NCBI RefSeq assembly: GCF_003993775.1
Contig: NZ_RJRZ01000005.1
Location: forward strand, 62,001 to 126,000
DNA length: 64,000 bases
Source: Frigidibacter oleivorans
GTDB lineage: Bacteria; Pseudomonadota; Alphaproteobacteria; Rhodobacterales; Rhodobacteraceae
Reading direction: 5' to 3'
The position numbers were made by a program, and so were the translations under genes. Below the pieces are notes generated by a model. It searched no databases. It was not told the origin of the DNA and saw only the letters and a list, made by a program, of their open reading frames with translations. Positions 1 through 9,100 of the stretch are shown here, in pieces (the first letter of the stretch is position 1; each line of letters begins with the position of its first letter).

Positions 1-115
1 CATGCTGATATTCGGGATTGCGGCGCAGGCATTCCCAGCCGAGTTCCGGCGCAGCCAGATCATCGAGATAGTCGTAGGCGGCCTGGTCACGCCAATTCGA
101 GCGATCAGGTTGCAT
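1..115 (-). CDS. DUF6499-like transcriptional-regulator-domain protein, N-terminal fragment
   Basis: Only the first 38 codons lie in the window; the gene runs off the left edge. The visible start reads MQPDRSNWRDQAAYDYLDDL, followed by LGWECLRRNPEYQ. From memory this is the N-terminal signature of plasmid and integrative-element proteins carrying a DUF6499 'transcriptional regulator' domain, often with a DUF2285 domain nearby. That fits the DUF2285 gene just upstream on the same strand at 222-491. A second in-frame-looking ATG lies 5 bases upstream but in another frame. The function is unproven in the family; a DNA-binding role in conjugative-element regulation is an inference. Confidence 0.6.
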   Translation of the reverse strand, partial: MQPDRSNWRDQAAYDYLDDLAAPELGWECLRRNPEYQH

Positions 116-221
116 GGCATCGCCTCTCCCCTGGGTTGATCACAAAAAAGGATTCCAAGAGATCAATCACTTGGGAAGCCCACCCCAAGGCATCAGGTGA
201 TGCGCGGGGCGCATCACCTCC

Positions 222-491
222 TCAGGCGGTGCGCCCCGCCGCCAATTGCCGATAGCCCTCGGAACTAAGCCAGCGCGCGCGTTCAAGATGGGCGTCATGG
301 ACCATGCGCGCCCGCTCCGGCTCTTTCTGCGCATCGAGGCCCAGGATGATCTGCGCGGCCTCCTGCCAGCTCGCGCCCTCGCCTGCAGCATCGAGCAAAC
401 GCATGTACTGCGCCATGTGACGACGGTCATACTCCGTCACCACGGTCCCCTGCGGCGGCACATCCTGCAAGCTGCTGATCGTCACACGCAT
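222..491 (-). CDS. DUF2285 domain protein
   Basis: This small protein of 89 residues has the DUF2285 pattern: a TEYDRRHMAQYMRLLDA segment, then SWQEAAQIILGLD, then EPERARMVHDAHLERARW and a GYRQL end. These families sit in conjugative plasmids and integrative elements and are presumed DNA-binding; no mechanism is established. ATG at 491 is used here; a GTG at 497 would add two residues and neither has a clear ribosome site. It lies about 100 bases downstream of the Xre gene on the same strand, so the two may be co-transcribed and may also feed the partial gene at the left edge. Confidence 0.65.
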   Translation of the reverse strand: MRVTISSLQDVPPQGTVVTEYDRRHMAQYMRLLDAAGEGASWQEAAQIILGLDAQKEPERARMVHDAHLERARWLSSEGYRQLAAGRTA

Positions 492-590
492 CCCCACTGC
501 GGCTTCTGTACAATCCTAGCACAGAAGGTTGACGTTTTCGTGAGCACGGCAATAGCGCAATTCCGTTCACTGCGAAACCTGCCGGAATAG

Positions 591-839
591 TCAGCTCTTA
601 GCGATGGCCTTCGCCTGCACATGCATCACTCCAATCCCCTGGTCGGAGTTCAGGAGCAGAATGCCATTCGCTTCGAAAGCCCGCCGAACCTGATCGCGCG
701 TGGTCTCATAGACCTCGAGCCCGCTTTCGGACTCGAGGCGCTTGAGCGCGGTCAAAGATACCCGGGCCTCATCCGCAAGCTGCTCCTGTGTCCAGCCAAG
801 AAGCGCGCGCGCGGCCCGTGATTGTCGGGAGGTGATCAT
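591..839 (-). CDS. Xre-family helix-turn-helix regulator
   Basis: This is an 82-residue single-domain DNA-binding protein. The N-terminal half is a classic HTH_3 fold: SRAARALLGWTQEQLADEA for the first two helices, then VSLTALKRLESE for the recognition helix and its successor. The C-terminal part (RDQVRRAFEANGILLL) is typical of short Xre repressors near conjugative genes. ATG at 839 is chosen because it begins right before the fold; an in-frame extension to 869 would add unstructured residues. A perfect palindrome and a consensus -10 box lie 48-87 bases upstream, so autorepression is likely. The probable targets are its own promoter and the downstream DUF2285 and DUF6499-like genes. Confidence 0.75.
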   Translation of the reverse strand: MITSRQSRAARALLGWTQEQLADEARVSLTALKRLESESGLEVYETTRDQVRRAFEANGILLLNSDQGIGVMHVQAKAIAKS

Positions 840-886
840 GCAGATCACCTCCCATCCGGCCCGGCGCAAGCGCCAGAACTACGGCT

Positions 887-926
887 ATTATAGTCGCTTA
901 TCAGAATTTCACCACCAAAATTCTGA
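887..926 (-). promoter_or_regulatory. Promoter and palindromic operator of the Xre gene
   Basis: On the minus strand a perfect TATAAT lies at 887-892, 48 bases before the Xre start. Directly upstream, 901-926 is a 9-base perfect inverted repeat (TCAGAATTT, 8-base spacer, AAATTCTGA). The palindrome covers the -35 region, the expected place for an autorepressor operator. The link to the Xre protein is inference. Confidence 0.6.
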
Positions 927-1033
927 CGTGTTTACATTGCGTTTCCGCTTTGGCGCCGCAAAATTCGGGAACTGATTCGGGTGCCCGGTCTGGCGGTCGG
1001 CCCCGACCTTTCGACCGGGGCCTCGCGACGGCG

Positions 1034-1360
1034 TTATTCGCCGCGGCGACCGTTGGGGCGGGACCAGATCAGCGCGTAGCTCTCGCCGTCCTCCTCATCG
1101 AAGAGATTGGCGTAGATCGGGGCGGTGAAGCTCGGATCGTCGAGCTTGAGCCCCAGATAGTCGCGGCCCTCCACGGAGCGCTTGGACCAGGCGGCGCCGA
1201 TCTCGGCGCGGCCCACCAGGACCCGGTGGCTGGGGGCGTTCTCGCCGGTGGCGCGGGTGTCGGGGACGATGCGCACGCCCTTGGCCTGGACGCTGAGGGT
1301 GACGATTTCGCCGGTGAATTCGTTCGAGCCGGTCTTCTTGAAGGTGCCGATGGTCGCCAT
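1034..1360 (-). CDS. DUF736 domain protein
   Basis: A 108-residue protein with the DUF736 hallmark start MATIGTFKK, a short beta-rich body (GSNEFTGEIVTL, then KGVRIVP), an EIGAAWSKRS segment, and an IYANLFDE end followed by SYALIWSRP. The length is normal for the family. DUF736 proteins are very common on alphaproteobacterial plasmids and in conjugative regions; their biochemical role is unknown. The start at 1360 is fixed by the conserved MATIG beginning, so the longer in-frame reading toward 1723 is not used. Confidence 0.85.
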   Translation of the reverse strand: MATIGTFKKTGSNEFTGEIVTLSVQAKGVRIVPDTRATGENAPSHRVLVGRAEIGAAWSKRSVEGRDYLGLKLDDPSFTAPIYANLFDEEDGESYALIWSRPNGRRGE

Positions 1361-1917
1361 TGTAAGTCTCCGTTTTCCGTTTCCGGGTCCGCACCATTGC
1401 GGCCCGATGGCGATCGACAGGCTGGAGACGACCGGCGGCGCACCCCCGGCCTGCCGGGGGCTGGACAGCAAAGGCAGAACTTTCTTGTTCCGCGCGGAAT
1501 GGGCACAGCCCAGGGGAAGAAAGTTATGGCGGCGCTGTTGCGCCAAGCCGGTCGAGGCGTAGCCGGTCTTCGGCCAGATCAGGCCATTGAAGGGGCCGTA
1601 TGGAGCGGACATGAGACGGGCAAGGAACGGAGACGATGGCGGCCGCGGATGCCCGTCAGCCTGACCGGCGTTTTCACCGGCGGGTTCGCTCACCCGCGAC
1701 AGGCCATGCGCATCGTTCTCCATGCACCTCGTCCGGCGTGCCCCCCCCGATCAAAGGTGCGGTTTGCCGTTCGAACGGTCCGCCCCCTCCACCGCACGGC
1801 CACGGGCCGCGACGCGAGCCTCATGCCGATCCGCACGCCGCCCCATACCGGCATCCTGACGACCGGGATGGCATTCCAGCGCTGCTCCGGCTCCGCCTCA
1901 TCGGATCGTCGGCAGTG
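1361..1917. other. 557-base gap without a recognisable gene
   Basis: No reading frame here looks protein-like; the long plus-strand frames are shadows of high-GC sequence. The region holds a strong stem at 1443-1460 (CCCCCGGC, CT, GCCGGGGG), upstream of the DUF736 gene. Nothing else is recognised. Confidence 0.5.
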
Positions 1918-2355
1918 TCAGGCGCCTACGGGAGAACTGTCCGAAGAGTCGGCGGTCATACCGGCAATGCGGAGGAAGGCGGAAACGCCAACGGCGCCCG
2001 CGCCGATGACGGCGAAGATCATCTGCCATGTCTCGGAGGGCATCATGGCCCTGGTGATTCCGAGGGTCGCGTTGAACCCGGCCAGGACGGCGGGCACCAC
2101 GAAGATCAGCGCGATGACAAAGCGCGCCCAGAGCGGGCGTACGAGCATGATCAGCGCCTGGCCGATGGCGAGCGTCAGGCCGGCGGCGAAGCCGCCGACG
2201 AGGATTGCACCGAGCCAGCCGGCGCCGGTTCCATACGCCCAGATGCCGGTGTGAAGCCCGACGAGGAACGGCAGGGCGAAGACGGCGAGGTTGAACACCA
2301 ACCAGCACAGGCCCGCAATGGCCGCGAAAGATGCAAGGATTCCGAGAACGATCAT
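1918..2355 (-). CDS. Small integral membrane protein, unknown function
   Basis: This protein of 145 residues is nearly all hydrophobic. Four membrane segments are visible: about 3-30, 44-66, 78-100 and 108-130. A loop reads RPLWARF and the tail (MTADSSDSSPVGA) is polar. I do not recognise the family. ATG at 2355 begins directly at the first membrane helix; longer frames upstream read as shadow. It sits between DUF736 and DUF2493 genes on the same strand, so it belongs to the plasmid backbone. No catalytic motif can be seen. Confidence 0.6.
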   Translation of the reverse strand: MIVLGILASFAAIAGLCWLVFNLAVFALPFLVGLHTGIWAYGTGAGWLGAILVGGFAAGLTLAIGQALIMLVRPLWARFVIALIFVVPAVLAGFNATLGITRAMMPSETWQMIFAVIGAGAVGVSAFLRIAGMTADSSDSSPVGA

Positions 2356-2488
2356 GGTGGAGTCTCCCGTATGGCTTGGAACGGTCGCGCCTTCCACCAC
2401 CACCATGGCGCAAGGCGAACATAGCATGAAATCGCCCGGCATGGCGAGAGTTCTGCCGGGTATGGTGTCGACGGATTGCTGGCAGCGC

Positions 2489-3415
2489 TCACGCGCTGCC
2501 CTCCGCCAGGCGGTAGACCGGAATGCCCATCTTGCGGGCCTTGTCGGCGAGGTTTTCCTGAATGCCGGTGCCTGGGAAGACGATGACCCCGATCGGCATC
2601 GCGTCGAGCATCCGGTCGTTGCGCTTGAAGGGCGCGGCCTTGGCGTGTTTCGTCCAGTCGGGCTTGAAGGCGACCTGCGGCACCTTGCGGTTGTCGGCCC
2701 AGGTGGCGGCGATGCGTTCGGCGCCTTTTGGCGATCCGCCATGCAGGAGTACCATGTCGGGGTGCTTGGCATGAACCTGATCGAGCCTGGCCCAGATCGT
2801 CCGGTGATCGGTGGTCTCACCGCCCGAGAAAGCAATCTTCGGTCCGGCGGGCAGTAGCACCTCGTTGTCGGCCCGTCGCTTGGCGGCGAGGAAATCGCGG
2901 CTGTCGATCATGGCCGAGGTCATCTGGCGATGGTTGACCCGTGAGCCGGAGCGCGGCGACCAGGGCGTGCCGGTGGTGCGCAGGTAGAGGTCGGCGGCGG
3001 TCTCGCGGAAGGTCTCCATGCTGTCGCGGCGCTCGATCAGGCTCTGGCCGATACCGATCAGGGTTTCAAGCTGGACGGATTTGACCTCGCTGCCGTCCTG
3101 TTCCCGCTGAAGGCGCTTCTGCGCCTGCTCGTTGTCGTCGAGTTTGCGTTCGGTCCGCTCGACGGCACGATGGAAGGTGTTGACGGTGGACCACATGATC
3201 TCGTCGAGGTCGGAATCGAGTCTGGTGTCGGCCATGGTGGAGATCAGGGCGTCGAAGATGTCGGCGACCGCACCCCGGATCGCGTCGTCTTCGGGCGTGA
3301 TCCGGGGATCGGCCTCCTCCTCGGCGGGATGGTAGCCATAGAGTTCGAGGTCTTCGATGACATGGCCGGTCGGGGACATGCCGTGATCGGGTTCGTATTC
3401 GTCATGAGCGTACAT
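2489..3415 (-). CDS. DUF2493 (SLOG-fold, YspA-like) domain protein
   Basis: A 308-residue protein in two parts. Residues about 1-190 are acidic and helical, with a likely coiled coil (TERKLDDNEQAQKRLQREQD). From about residue 193 comes the DUF2493 domain: KIAFSGGETTDHRTIWARLD, then LLHGGSPKGAERIAATWA near 223-240, and PIGVIVFPGTGI. The SGG, HGGxxKGAE and FPG loops are the nucleotide-binding features of the SLOG superfamily, whose members are proposed to bind nucleotide-derived ligands. The long N-terminal extension is typical of plasmid versions. The role is unknown. The gene's 5' side is separated from the primase gene by an IS element inserted at about 3.54 kb. Confidence 0.8.
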   Translation of the reverse strand: MYAHDEYEPDHGMSPTGHVIEDLELYGYHPAEEEADPRITPEDDAIRGAVADIFDALISTMADTRLDSDLDEIMWSTVNTFHRAVERTERKLDDNEQAQKRLQREQDGSEVKSVQLETLIGIGQSLIERRDSMETFRETAADLYLRTTGTPWSPRSGSRVNHRQMTSAMIDSRDFLAAKRRADNEVLLPAGPKIAFSGGETTDHRTIWARLDQVHAKHPDMVLLHGGSPKGAERIAATWADNRKVPQVAFKPDWTKHAKAAPFKRNDRMLDAMPIGVIVFPGTGIQENLADKARKMGIPVYRLAEGSA

Positions 3416-3613
3416 GGGATGCGTCCTTCGGCTGGGCCGCGACCGTCGCGGCCTTCATGGCGACGACAAGCCCACGGGCGTTCCGGTCTGGCAGCCCGAG
3501 CCTTCTGCGAGGGCCTTGATGGCAAAGCCCGGCTGATTTGATGATGTGGACACCCCCACCCCAACCGTCGAATCTGGTTTCAACGGTTCTCCGGGAAGAA
3601 GGAGTGGTTGGAT

Positions 3614-4642
3614 ATGTCCGGAATGATCATTGGCCTCGATCTCGCGAAGAGCGTTTTCCAGGTCCACGCAGTCGATGCAGACGGAAAAGTCGTCATCACA
3701 CGAAAGGTGCGGCGCTCCCAGATGCTCGAGTTCTTTGCGAGGTTGGATCCGTGTCTGGTTGGAATGGAGGCGTGCCCTTCCGCGCACCATTGGGCGCGAG
3801 AGCTTTCTGCCCTAGGCCACGAAGTCCGGTTGATGGTCGCGTCCTATGTGAAACCCTACGTCAAGCGCCAGAAAAACGACATGGTCGACGCCGAAGCTAT
3901 CTGCGAGGCGGTGACGAGGCCGACCATGCGGTTCGTCCCGATCAAATCTGAATCGCAGCAGGCCATTCTCATGGTCCACAAAACCCGCGCTCTTTTGGTC
4001 CGCCAAAGAACAATGCTTGTGAACGCCCTGCGAGGCCATCTCACCGAGATGGGCGTCGTAGCGCCAAAGGGGATCAGACGGCATGCCGATCTCGTCGAGC
4101 GGGTGCTTGCACACGGCGCTGACGAGATTGACTTGCCGCCACTCGTGCGTGACATCGTGTTTTCCTCTGCCCGACAGATCGACTCCTTGAATGCCGAGAT
4201 AAAGGAGCTCGAGAGGAAAATCCTGGAATGGCACCGCACGAGCGAAGCCAGCCAACGGCTGGCGACGATCCCCGGCGTCGGCGTGATCACCGCATCCGCA
4301 ATGGCGGCCAGTGTAGTGGACCCTGCTGCCTTCAGATCGGGACGAGATCTTGCCGCATGGCTCGGCCTGACACCCCGATCCAACTCATCTGGAGGCAAAG
4401 AGCGACTTGGACGGATCACAAAGGCCGGCAATCGATATCTGAGAACCCTGCTGGTCATCGGGGCGACCGCTGTCGTCGGCTTCTCGAGGCGCTCAAACGA
4501 GGGGCCATTGTTGAGTTGGGTCAGAAAGCTCCTGCAGGCAAAATCAGCACGCCTGACCACCGTGGCTTTGGCCAACAAGATGGCACGGATCTGCTGGGCG
4601 GTGATGGCACGCAAGACCATCTACGGGGAAACAGCCGCATAA
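3614..4642 (+). CDS. IS110/IS1111-family transposase
   Basis: A complete 342-residue DEDD transposase. The N-terminal RuvC-like domain begins IIGLDLAKSVFQVHAVD with the first catalytic Asp at residue 9, continues with LVGMEACPSAHHW, and includes KNDMVDAEAI. The C-terminal Transposase_20 domain starts at the helix-hairpin-helix-like LATIPGVGVITASAMAA and contains SSGGKERLGRITKAGNRYLR with the conserved serine region. ATG at 3614 is chosen because GGAG ends nine bases before it; the in-frame TTG at 3608 is too close. Family members recombine DNA under the direction of an RNA made from the element's noncoding end. Confidence 0.92.
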   Translation: MSGMIIGLDLAKSVFQVHAVDADGKVVITRKVRRSQMLEFFARLDPCLVGMEACPSAHHWARELSALGHEVRLMVASYVKPYVKRQKNDMVDAEAICEAVTRPTMRFVPIKSESQQAILMVHKTRALLVRQRTMLVNALRGHLTEMGVVAPKGIRRHADLVERVLAHGADEIDLPPLVRDIVFSSARQIDSLNAEIKELERKILEWHRTSEASQRLATIPGVGVITASAMAASVVDPAAFRSGRDLAAWLGLTPRSNSSGGKERLGRITKAGNRYLRTLLVIGATAVVGFSRRSNEGPLLSWVRKLLQAKSARLTTVALANKMARICWAVMARKTIYGETAA

Positions 4643-4882
4643 ATTCCGACGCACTGGCGTCACAACAGTTCGGAGGGTCTGCCCAAGAAGCGTGATGACT
4701 ACCGGTTTTGCCGGGGATCAGGAAAACCCGTTCGCGAGACAGCGCCCGAAAGCGCGATGATTTGATAGGGACCATGATCCGCGGATATCATCAGGGCCCG
4801 CGGCCAACCGGCCGCACTACGAGGCCGGACATATGCAAGCACCCAACCGGATTCGACGCGCTTTGAGGAAAGACTTGACGAA
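4643..4882 (+). ncRNA. Candidate guide (bridge or seek) RNA region of the IS1111-type element
   Basis: The 240-base noncoding right end is where IS1111-group elements encode their guide RNA. It contains stem-forming segments, including the perfect palindrome ATCCGCGGAT near 4777-4786 and GCGGCC-AACC-GGCCGC near 4799-4814. The nonamer TGATTTGAT at 4758-4766 also occurs exactly at 3534-3542, just outside the left inverted repeat. RNA boundaries cannot be set by eye. Confidence 0.4.
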
Positions 4883-4896
4883 GGGGGTGTCCACAT

Positions 4897-5118
4897 ATGC
4901 TTCGCGATGCAAAGGCGGCTCTGCCGCCGGCGGAAATCAGTTGCCCCCCGTCCTTGAAGGGGCGGCCCCTTTGACGGCCGCCTGCCCATCTCTTGAAGGC
5001 CGCGCGGGTGACGTGTGGATGAGATTGCCCGGGAAGAGGCAAAGCGACGATCCAGAACCATGACAAGGATCCGTGGCCCCTGCCCCGCACTCCCGGACTG
5101 CCCCTTTCGCGATTCAGT
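4897..5118. other. Gap between the IS element and the Toprim gene
   Basis: No gene is seen. The stretch is GC-rich and contains short repeats of GGGG and CCCC, and one KOPS-type octamer (CCCTGCCC, 5078-5085). It probably once formed one intergenic region with 3416-3543 before the insertion. Confidence 0.5.
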
Positions 5119-6150
5119 TCAGCCGAACGGGCGAGGCCGATCCTCGGGCCCGATCTGACCTGCCAGATGCTGGCGCAGCGCCTCTTTGCCGTACGCCTGG
5201 AGATCATCGTTGAAATCCCCGAGCCGCGGTTCCAGCACCCGTACGGCTATCCCGGCATCAAGGGCTCTGGCGCTCAACCTCTCTGCCGCGCGTTGCCCGG
5301 CCGGATCGCGGTCGATGGCGATGTAGAGGCGCTGCAGCCCCTCCGGCAACTGGACCGCCCCGAGGTGACCCGACGAGAGAGCCGCCCAGACGGGAAGGCC
5401 GGAGGCCGCCTCGGAAAGGGACAGCATGGTCTCGATGCCTTCGCCGACCACGAGGATGTCTTCATGCGGGGTCAGCCTGACGGCATTGCCGAGGAGGTGA
5501 CCCATGGCACGCCGCTGCGTCTCAACATCCGCCTTCCCCTGTCCGTCAGGTGCCAGCCAGGTGCGATGCACGCCCTGCAAGGCCCCTGCCCCATCGGTGA
5601 CCGCCGCGATCAGCGCCGGTCTGGGGACGCTCCGGGTCTGGCCCTCATCCCGATGCCAGCACTTCGGGTGGAAGCGCAGCGCGCTCATCATGCCGCCTTG
5701 GGTGAGGCCCCGGGAGCGGAGGTAGGTGTCGGCAAGCGTGCCTGCGACCGGCACCGAGGCCGCAAAGAGCCGCGCCGCCGCCGCTGGTGTGCCGCCGGGG
5801 GCCTTGGCCTTCTTTGGCACCGGCGCATCTGGGAGGACCGGCTGCGGACGGCCAAGATGCGCCCGGGCCTCGGCCAGAAGATCGGGAAAGCGCGAGATCC
5901 CGGTCCGCTCGCGGATGATGTCGAGGAGATCGCCATGCTCGCCCGTGGCGCCGTCGGTAAACTTGCCAGCAGCACCCGGACCAGACGTGGGCCCCGTAAG
6001 CCGCACAAAGAGCGACCTGCCGGGGTTGTTCTGCAGATCGCCCACGATCCAGTAGGACCCTTCCCGCCGTCCAACGGGAAGGTAGGCGCGACACACGCTT
6101 TCGGCGTTTTCCGCCAGAGCGCGGATCAGATCTTCGGTCTCGGAATACAT
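5119..6150 (-). CDS. Toprim-domain primase-like protein (DUF7146 type)
   Basis: A 343-residue protein with a small N-terminal domain (SYWIVGDLQNNPGRSLFVRL, about 32-51) and a C-terminal Toprim domain. The Toprim acidic motifs are visible: DILVVGEGIETMLSLSE at 231-247 with the conserved glutamate, and LYIAIDRDPAGQRAA at 275-289 with the DxD-type pair. The zinc finger of cellular DnaG is absent. Such proteins are standard on alphaproteobacterial plasmids beside a strawberry-notch-type helicase, which here ends three bases upstream on the same strand, so the two are surely co-expressed. A role in plasmid primer synthesis or transfer replication is inferred; no enzyme data can be read from the sequence. 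Confidence 0.85.
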   Translation of the reverse strand: MYSETEDLIRALAENAESVCRAYLPVGRREGSYWIVGDLQNNPGRSLFVRLTGPTSGPGAAGKFTDGATGEHGDLLDIIRERTGISRFPDLLAEARAHLGRPQPVLPDAPVPKKAKAPGGTPAAAARLFAASVPVAGTLADTYLRSRGLTQGGMMSALRFHPKCWHRDEGQTRSVPRPALIAAVTDGAGALQGVHRTWLAPDGQGKADVETQRRAMGHLLGNAVRLTPHEDILVVGEGIETMLSLSEAASGLPVWAALSSGHLGAVQLPEGLQRLYIAIDRDPAGQRAAERLSARALDAGIAVRVLEPRLGDFNDDLQAYGKEALRQHLAGQIGPEDRPRPFG

Positions 6151-6153
6151 GGG

Positions 6154-9100
6154 TCAACAACCTCCGCGTGCATGTAGTCCCGTGACAGGACAACGTGCAA
6201 GCAGGCGATCCAGCACGGCAATGCCACCCGAGTCCGCCGGGCAGAAGAGACGCAGTTTCCAGCTGATGATCTCCGAGAAGAAACCATCGGCCTTCAGCCG
6301 GTCTTTGGAGGCCTCAGTGAAGCCCGAGAGTTCGATCCGGTTCACGCCCATGACGCGGGAGCGGTGCAACTCCATCCCCTCGGCCAGCCGCACCACGGAT
6401 TTGCCCTCCAGAAGGAGGACATGGACTTGGGCCGCCGTGAGTTGCGGCGCATCCGCAGCCAGCGTGGTCGCGACCCAGGTGGGCGAAACCCGGCGGCCGA
6501 TGATGCGCTGCCCATCGTCGGTTTGTAGCCGGTAGACGCGGGTTTCATCCTGTGGGAGCTGCTTCCAGATCGGCAGTAGGAGGCCCGCCACGATGTGCAG
6601 CGTGGCTTCCGAGAACTCCGGCACCTCTGCCAGTTCCGCGGTCCAGGCGGCAGCGAAGGCCGCGCGGTCGGCTTCCAGCCAGTGAGTGTCGTCCATGATC
6701 TTGGCAGGCACGGTACTGGCCTCAGTCGGACGGATCAGACGCAAGCGAGGCTCGATCGTGCCATCATCCAGCATCAGGCTGGTGGCGGGTACCCGCACCG
6801 CAGCCCGGCCGGAGCGGCTGTTGACCAGAAGGCGCGCCTTCGGGTCGTCGAGCCAGTCCAGCGCATCGGCAAGCGAGGTCGGCGTGTTGCGCCGTTTTTC
6901 CGCGATGGTCAGAAGCTGAGTTTCTGCACCCGAGCCGGGATGGGTGTAGATCACCCTGGCATCCGTGACGCGGAAGCTCTCGGCGCGCAGCGTCTCGAGC
7001 CCGAGGTCGTAGACACCAGCGGCGATGGCGCCCTCGATCCGTTGGTCGAGCAGTTCCTCGAAGGCCGAGAACAAAACGGCCTGCATGTCGATCGTCAGCG
7101 CGAGCAGGCGATTGAGGAAGGTCGTGATCGGCGGCAGGTCATCCTTCAGACCGTTATCATCGGTCAAGCTGAGACCGGTGGCATCCTCGAAGGCCCCGAG
7201 CGAGCAGCCCACCACATCGCCGCGGTAGATGCGGCGGTAGAGCTGCCGCAGCGCATCGCGGGCATAGGGGCTCTCGAGGTTGTCCTCGGGCCGGAACAGC
7301 CCCTGCCCGCCGGTCTGCCGCTGGCCACGGGTGATGGCACCCAGCGTGTCGAGGCGGCGCGCGATGGTGGAGAGGAAGCGCTTTTCCGCCTTCACATCAG
7401 TGGCCACCGGCCGGAACAGAGGCGGCTGCGCCTGGTTGGTGCGGTTGGTTCGGCCGAGGCCCTGGATGGCCGCGTCCGCCTTCCAGCCCGGTTCCAAGAG
7501 GTAATGCACCCGCAAGCGCTGGTTCTTCGCGCCGAGGTCGGCGTGATAGCTGCGCCCAGTGCCGCCGGCATCCGAGAAGACCAGGATGCGCTTCTGGTCA
7601 TCCATGAAGGCGGCGGTCTCGAACAGGTTGGCCGAGCTGGCACGACTTTCGACGACGAGGCGCGCGGCATGGCCCTCGCCCTTGCGCACGATGCGGCGCG
7701 ACCGGCCCGTGACTTCGGCCACGAGGTCGGTCCCGAAGCGCTGGACGATCTGGTCAAGCGCCCCCGGCACGGGCGGCAGGCTGGCGAGCTCTTCGATCAG
7801 CGCGTCCCGCCTGCGGGCGGCCTCTCGACATTCGACTGGTTGGCCGTCGCGCACCACGGGCCGCGAGGACAGGTTGCCCTCGCTGTCGGTGAAGGGCTCG
7901 TAGAGCTGCACCGGGAAGGAATGGGCGAGGTAGTCGAGGGCATATTCCCGCGGTGTGATGTCGACGCGGATGTCATTCCATTCCTCGGTCGGGATCTCCG
8001 ACAGGCGGCGTTCCATCAGCGCCTCGCCGGTCGAGACGATCTGGATGACGGCCGCATGGCCTGCGGCGAGATCGGCCTCGATGCTTGCGATCAGTGTGGG
8101 GGTTTTCATCGACGTCAGCAGATGGCCAAAGAAGCGCTGCTTGGCGGATTCGAAGGCCGAGCGTGCGGCGGACTTGGCCTGCCTGTTCAGTGTGCTAGAC
8201 TCTCCGGTGATGTTTGCGGCCTCCATGGCCGCGGCGAGGTTGTTGTGGATGATGGCGAAAGCCCCGGCGTAGGCATCATAGATGCCGCGCTGCTCAGACG
8301 TCAGCGCATGTTCCAGCATCTCGTATTCGACACCGTCATAGGAGAGTGACCGGGCGGTGTAGAGGCCAAGCGATCGCAGGTCGCGGGCGAGAACCTCCAT
8401 CGCAGCCACACCGCCGGCCTCAATGGCCTGCACGAACTCGGCACGGGTTGCGAAGGGGAAATCTTCGCCACCCCAGAGACCGAGGCGTTGCGCATAGGCG
8501 AGGTTGTGCACTGTTGTCGCCCCCGTGGCGGAGACATAGACCACGCGGGCATTGGGCAGCTTGTGCTGCAGGCGCAGGCCCGCCCTGCCCTGCTGCGAGG
8601 CTTCCGTATCGCCACGCTCGCCCTTGGACCCTGCGGCATTCGCCATGGCATGGCTTTCGTCAAAGAGGATCACCCCGTCGAAGTCAGAACCCAGCCAGTC
8701 GACGATCTGGTCGACGCGGGATTTCTTGGCACCGCGTTCTTCGGAGCGGAGCGTGGCGTAGGTGGTGAAGAGGATGCCCTCGGTGAGCGGGATGTCGCGA
8801 CCTTGGGCGAAGCGCGACAGGGGCGTCACCAGAAGCCTCTCCTGGCCAAGCGCCGACCAGTCGCGCTGTGCATCCTCGAGCAGCTTGTCGCTCTTCGAGA
8901 TCCAGAGCGCCTTACGCCGTCCTTGCGCCCAATTATCGAGCAGGATGCCAGCCGACTGCCGGCCCTTACCCGCGCCAGTGCCATCGCCAAGAAAGAAGCC
9001 ACGGCGGAAGCGGGTGGCGTCCGCGGCATCATCGGACGCAGCCGAGACCATGTCACCGGTTTCATCGACGGTCCACGAGCCGGCGAGATAGGCGTCATGC

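Larger units (their letters stand above)
3544..4896 (+). mobile_element. IS110-family insertion sequence, IS1111 group
   Basis: A single transposase gene is flanked by a perfect 14-base inverted repeat: ATGTGGACACCCCC at 3544-3557 and its complement at 4883-4896. IS110 elements proper lack inverted repeats, whereas IS1111-group members carry short subterminal ones, so the real ends lie a few bases outside these coordinates. The noncoding space is short on the left (about 55 bases) and long on the right (about 240 bases), also as in the IS1111 group. It lies between the DUF2493 and Toprim genes and seems to interrupt no gene. It looks intact. Confidence 0.85.

Noticed and set aside
950-2424. 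Long plus-strand frames of 434 and 262 codons
   Set aside because: They are antisense to DUF736 and the membrane protein, rich in Arg, Gly and Pro, and show no conserved motif or ribosome site. They are high-GC shadows.
6595-8349. Plus-strand frame of 584 codons
   Set aside because: It is exactly antisense to the well-supported methyltransferase-helicase gene and its translation is low-complexity.
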